A DNA stretch of 9,706 bases from Methanosarcinaceae archaeon. GTDB lineage: Archaea > Halobacteriota > Methanosarcinia > Methanosarcinales > Methanosarcinaceae. The position numbers and the translations under genes are program-made. The stretch spans positions 1 to 9,706 of the forward strand of contig JAFGOO010000021.1 of the NCBI GenBank assembly GCA_016926455.1, given 5' to 3'. Shown here in pieces: positions 6,392-9,706 of the stretch. Numbering within the stretch: position 1 is the stretch's first letter; each line of letters starts with the position of its first letter. A model generated the notes under the pieces. That model was not told the DNA's origin, did no database searches, and saw only the letters and a program-made list of their open reading frames with translations.

Positions 6392-7330
6392 TTATTTAAG
6401 ACTGTTCAAAAAATCATCAAGGCGTACGGAATGCGTGCCGAACCCGCATACTTTATCAGGGTCTGCACCAAGAGCAAGCGCAACAAACTGGGAGATGTGC
6501 ATGTGAACAAAATCGTATTTTGTCCCGAACTCCTTTTCTATAACTGGCTGGTACCTATCATACTGAATTTGACAATTGGGACACATATGAAGCATAAGAT
6601 CTATGCCAGCACTCTTTAAGCTTTCAAGCTTAGCATGCGTGACCTTAAGGGACGTTTCCCGGTTGATATGGCGCTGCGAAAAACCTGCACCACATGTAAG
6701 CGTCCTGTCCTCATACCATTCAACAACATCAGTGCCACAGGACTTTGCAACCGTATCTATCAACTGCGGATTCTCGGGATTTCCAATCACATCATCGTAG
6801 TGGATCTTATAGTAATGGCATGCATGATGGGCTGCAACCCGAACACCCGAAAAATCGATCCTATTAAGTGCCCCGATTCTTTTAGTCTTGCCTAAGAAAA
6901 TCTCAACCACATGGTAGAAATTATCCACCTGGTCAAGGCTGTTCTGTTCGTATATGAGGTCATCAAAACCCGCCTGCTTGAAAATCGAATTTATCTTTGT
7001 GCGAACCTCTTCATTCTTGTTTAACAGTGAACAGGCTTTCTTATTTATTGCATAACAGGTAGAGCACATGGTGGTTATGTTAGGATACCCATTTTTCTTT
7101 GCAATGGCAAAGTTTCGGGCTGCAATTGCCGTTGTTGAAAGCTGGTCGAATAGGTCAAAATAGAATCCAAGACCTGTGCAGCAGGACTGCTCGTCACTTA
7201 CAAAATAATCAATATCCAACCTGTCAAATGCATAAGTACTTGAACTCTCAATACCCGGGTATTCATTGCTTACCATACACGTCTTGAACAGGAGTATTCC
7301 CTTATTCGGGATTTGTTCGATATGTTTCAT
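6392..7330 (-). CDS. hdrB: Heterodisulfide reductase subunit B (two CCG domains)
   Basis: Catalytic subunit that reduces a disulfide (CoM-S-S-CoB in methanogens) with two noncubane [4Fe-4S] clusters. The 312-residue protein has two CCG domains. The first is complete: C18, C50-C51, C89 and C92. The second has C171, C213, C250 and C253, but the residue before C213 is T212, where the family normally has CC. The codon is ACA, three changes from TGC, so a single read error would not explain it. I took ATG 7330 as start; an in-frame TTG at 7348 would add six residues. It overlaps the end of hdrC by 29 bases, so translation is probably coupled. Soluble HdrB works with HdrC and HdrA, both encoded just upstream. 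True substrate (CoM-S-S-CoB or another disulfide) is not shown by sequence. Confidence 0.94.
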   Translation of the reverse strand: MKHIEQIPNKGILLFKTCMVSNEYPGIESSSTYAFDRLDIDYFVSDEQSCCTGLGFYFDLFDQLSTTAIAARNFAIAKKNGYPNITTMCSTCYAINKKACSLLNKNEEVRTKINSIFKQAGFDDLIYEQNSLDQVDNFYHVVEIFLGKTKRIGALNRIDFSGVRVAAHHACHYYKIHYDDVIGNPENPQLIDTVAKSCGTDVVEWYEDRTLTCGAGFSQRHINRETSLKVTHAKLESLKSAGIDLMLHMCPNCQIQYDRYQPVIEKEFGTKYDFVHMHISQFVALALGADPDKVCGFGTHSVRLDDFLNSLK

Positions 7331-7979
7331 TTCCCATCTCTCTTGCAACTTTGTTTTGAATCCGCTTCTGTGTCTGCCATTTTTTTAGCCTTTCAATCCT
7401 CTCAAAAAAACCCGTCTCTTCAAGGATTATACGAATTTCATGGTGTCCATTTTCTCTGATCTTAATTGGACCAAGTTCAAGTTCGCTACGAACTGCATCA
7501 AGATTCTTTTTAAATTCAAACCATCGTTTATCAAAATCGTTTTTCATCTGTTGAAGATATAGAGGCGGAAGTGTGCTGACACCCATTTCAGCAAATACGT
7601 TTCCATACTCAAACAACATATCTATCTTATCCAGCCCTATCCCCTCATTTATGGACAATTGCCGCAGAACCTGCACAACCTGCGACGGGCTGTTGTTCCT
7701 GGGACAGCGAAGGTGGCATGTATAGCAGTAAAAACAATTCCATATGATCTTATCCTCGATGACGCTGAAATCATTTTCCATCACCCTTTTTACAACCTGT
7801 CGGGGATTATAGTCCGTAAACCGCGCTGCAGGACAGGAAGCGGTACAAGCTCCACACTGCATACAGCGATCAATACCGATGTTATCAGATGTCCTGAGGC
7901 TTTTTTTCACAATTTCTACAAGGGTTTCACATTCAGGAATCTCATATCCACTGATTTTTTCTGTAGCCTCTTCAATCAT
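7302..7979 (-). CDS. hdrC: Heterodisulfide reductase subunit C (2x[4Fe-4S] wire)
   Basis: Carries electrons from HdrA to HdrB through two [4Fe-4S] cubanes. The motifs are C39/C42/C45/C49 (CMQCGACTASCP) and C82/C85/C88/C92 (CFYCYTCHLRCP), both complete. At 225 residues it is longer than the classical subunit of about 185-190; the extra part is a charged, helical-looking C-terminal tail after about residue 150. The start ATG 7979 overlaps the hdrA stop as ATGA and has a near-perfect ribosome site, AAGGAGGT, 6 bases upstream. It overlaps hdrB by 29 bases at its own end. The order hdrA-hdrC-hdrB on one transcript resembles the soluble HdrA2C2B2-type cluster of Methanosarcinales more than the membrane HdrDE. 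Confidence 0.95.
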   Translation of the reverse strand: MIEEATEKISGYEIPECETLVEIVKKSLRTSDNIGIDRCMQCGACTASCPAARFTDYNPRQVVKRVMENDFSVIEDKIIWNCFYCYTCHLRCPRNNSPSQVVQVLRQLSINEGIGLDKIDMLFEYGNVFAEMGVSTLPPLYLQQMKNDFDKRWFEFKKNLDAVRSELELGPIKIRENGHHEIRIILEETGFFERIERLKKWQTQKRIQNKVAREMGNETYRTNPE

Positions 7980-9706
7980 TTTCCAACCTCCTTTTGTGAA
8001 AGGGTTATGAATGTATTGGCCAGTCCCCTGTAATGGGGAATGTAAGCCTTCTTGAAATGAATACGTCCACCCAGATCTCCCAGTTCCTCTTTCAGTTTAT
8101 TGAAGTTATCGAATGCAAGTGAATAAATAGATTCTCCAATTGGGTCATCTGTGGGCTCCTCGACCATCAGTACTGCCCGAACACCTTCTTCAAAAGCTTG
8201 TTTGATCATGTTTTGTGTGACAATCGTGGTTGTCGGCACCCTTACGATCTTGGTATTCACCGGATATGTTGCTGCGCTACTTCCTATGTTATCGGCTGTT
8301 GAATAAGCGATGTTGCGGCTTAAGAATGCAAGCAGGTCTCCCTTTTCAAGTACACCTTCGATTTCTGCATGAATCTGGTCTTCTGTGTATCCGGCAATTC
8401 TGATGGCTTTTTGACTGCATAATACTGTACAATATCCGCATCCATTGCAAACCAAGGGATTAATTGCTACATTACCGTGGTCATCCATAGATATAGCATC
8501 AAAAGGACAATTCAAACACTCACCACAGCCATCACATAATGATAAGTCAACCCTAGCAATCTCAGGATCAAGTGTTATTGAACCACCTGAAATAAAAGCA
8601 CTGGTTCGTGCTGCTGCAAGGCCTGACTGGGCTATTGTATCTGTTATGTCCTTTGGGGACTGGGCTGTGCCACATACAAAGATGCCATCCCTTGAGGTAT
8701 CAACAGGTTTTAGTTTTGAGTGTTTTTCCTTGATAAAGCCGTCTTCTCCCAGTGTTACATTAAGTGTCTGGGCGATTTGCCTCGTACCTGTAGATGCTTC
8801 CATTGCTACCGAGAGAACTACAAGGTCAGCCGAGATTTCCTTCTGTTTCTGGGTAAGGGTATCCTCCAACTTCACAACAAGGCTTTTGTCAGGCTTTTCT
8901 ATCACTTCTGCCGGACGTCCGCGCACAAATGATACACCCATGTCCTGTGCTGCACGGTAGTAGTTCTCATACAGGCCAAATGCACGAATATCAATATAAC
9001 AGATGGTGACCTCAACATCAGGATATTTTTTCTTAATCAGACTTGCATGTTTAAGTGCCGCCATACAGCAATAGCGGGAACAATATCGATTACCGGTTGG
9101 CTTTTCGTCTCTTGAACCTACACACTGGATCATAACGATTCGCTGGGGCATCGATAGGTTCGATGGGCATGCGAGTTTTCCCTCTGTGGGACCGTTGACC
9201 CCGAATATCCTTGCAAGTTCCATCTGGGTCACTACATTCGCAAATAGGCCATAACCATACTGTGGTTTTCTTGACGCGTCAAATTCATCAAATCCAGTTG
9301 CTGCAATGATCGTGCCAACATAGAGTTCGACAATATCGTCCTTCTGGTCAAAATCAATTGCATCTACCTTACAGACATCCTGACAACTACTACATGTACC
9401 ACCTCTTAAGTTAATGCAATGCTCCGGGTCTATAGAGTATATCTGTGGCACTGCCTGGGCAAAACTCAAGGATATTGCCTTTTTGTCCTTTACACCGCAG
9501 TTGAAATCGTTTTCTACAAAAACAGGACACACGTTACTACATCTACCGCACGCCATGCAGTTATCGTTCACGTACCTCGCCTTTTTGCGAACCCTGACCT
9601 TAAAATTACCGGCACTACCGCTCATATTTTCAACTTCCGAAAAGGACATAAGAGTAATGTTTGGATGCAAACCGACCTCGTTCATAAGCGGACTTAAGGA
9701 ACACAT
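7976..9706 (-). CDS. hdrA: Heterodisulfide reductase subunit A, 3' part, with MvhD-like C-terminal domain
   Basis: Flavin and iron-sulfur hub of the Hdr complex, where electron bifurcation or confurcation occurs in characterised complexes. Only the last 576 codons are in the window. The visible first Met is internal, since roughly 200 N-terminal residues with the first FAD-binding part should precede it. Visible in order: inserted ferredoxin domain with C50/C53/C56/C60 and C97/C105/C108/C112; the HdrA motif QCVGSRDEK with C195, C209, C213 and C214; FAD-domain end (GIFVCGTA); a C-terminal ferredoxin with C391/C394/C397/C400 and C420/C423/C426/C430. The first of these has Cx2Cx2Cx2C spacing, one residue short. 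Residues 456-576 resemble the MvhD fold (LLAFLSRNIAYSTADN, TKIVRVP, AFEEGVRAVLM) but contain no cysteine. The stop overlaps hdrC (ATGA). The electron donor is unknown. Confidence 0.95.
   Translation of the reverse strand: MCSLSPLMNEVGLHPNITLMSFSEVENMSGSAGNFKVRVRKKARYVNDNCMACGRCSNVCPVFVENDFNCGVKDKKAISLSFAQAVPQIYSIDPEHCINLRGGTCSSCQDVCKVDAIDFDQKDDIVELYVGTIIAATGFDEFDASRKPQYGYGLFANVVTQMELARIFGVNGPTEGKLACPSNLSMPQRIVMIQCVGSRDEKPTGNRYCSRYCCMAALKHASLIKKKYPDVEVTICYIDIRAFGLYENYYRAAQDMGVSFVRGRPAEVIEKPDKSLVVKLEDTLTQKQKEISADLVVLSVAMEASTGTRQIAQTLNVTLGEDGFIKEKHSKLKPVDTSRDGIFVCGTAQSPKDITDTIAQSGLAAARTSAFISGGSITLDPEIARVDLSLCDGCGECLNCPFDAISMDDHGNVAINPLVCNGCGYCTVLCSQKAIRIAGYTEDQIHAEIEGVLEKGDLLAFLSRNIAYSTADNIGSSAATYPVNTKIVRVPTTTIVTQNMIKQAFEEGVRAVLMVEEPTDDPIGESIYSLAFDNFNKLKEELGDLGGRIHFKKAYIPHYRGLANTFITLSQKEVGK
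7986..7993 (-). promoter_or_regulatory. Strong ribosome site of hdrC inside the end of hdrA
   Basis: The minus strand reads AAGGAGGT here, 6 bases before the hdrC ATG and within the last hdrA codons (EVGK). It suggests that hdrC is translated strongly by independent initiation in addition to coupling. Confidence 0.75.

Noticed and set aside
8445..8960. A 171-codon plus-strand open frame opposite hdrA.
   Set aside because: It lies wholly antisense to conserved HdrA ferredoxin and FAD segments and shows no recognisable domain.
9704..9706. ATG at the right edge as the hdrA start.
   Set aside because: The sequence after it begins inside the HdrA core (EVGLHPNI before the inserted ferredoxin), so about 200 residues should lie beyond the window; this Met is internal.

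Overview
The window looks archaeal, most likely a euryarchaeote related to methanogens or anaerobic methane oxidisers of the Methanosarcinales type. The grounds are TATA-like boxes ahead of genes, Shine-Dalgarno sites matching GGAGGTGAT, use of a TTG start, a class I archaeal HMG-CoA reductase without membrane anchor (isoprenoid lipid synthesis), an archaeal ValRS, a HacA-like dehydratase large subunit, and a soluble heterodisulfide reductase cluster (HdrA-HdrC-HdrB). The genus cannot be fixed from the sequence alone.

Layout. Plus strand, left side: valS (32-2632), a 210-base intergenic region with a promoter, a DsrE-like small protein (2843-3208), and HMG-CoA reductase hmgA (3298-4551). Minus strand, right side, in transcription order: hdrA (3' part only, running off the right edge; 9706-7976), hdrC (7979-7302), hdrB (7330-6392), a 364-base region holding the decayed 3' end of an IS200/IS605-type tnpB with its right-end hairpin, then the HacA/LeuC-type large subunit (6027-4786) and a 71-residue helical protein with a histidine ladder (4769-4554). 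The two sets converge at 4551/4554 with only 2 bases between the stop codons.

How the genes fit together. hdrA, hdrC and hdrB overlap (ATGA, then 29 bases) and are almost certainly co-translated. HdrA is the flavin/iron-sulfur hub, HdrC the wire and HdrB the two-CCG-domain disulfide reductase. If the dehydratase is homoaconitase, it acts in 2-oxosuberate synthesis for coenzyme B, one half of the CoM-S-S-CoB heterodisulfide that Hdr reduces, so the two minus-strand blocks would be linked in cofactor metabolism. valS, the DsrE-like gene and hmgA are housekeeping or poorly characterised.

Most notable points: a C-terminal MvhD-like domain in HdrA with no cysteine left; a shortened Cx2Cx2Cx2C cluster motif in HdrA; a Thr in place of the first Cys of the CC pair in the second CCG domain of HdrB; and a TnpB remnant that keeps just the part of the element that normally encodes the guide RNA scaffold, abutting the presumed hacA promoter. 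I see no tRNA, rRNA or CRISPR array.
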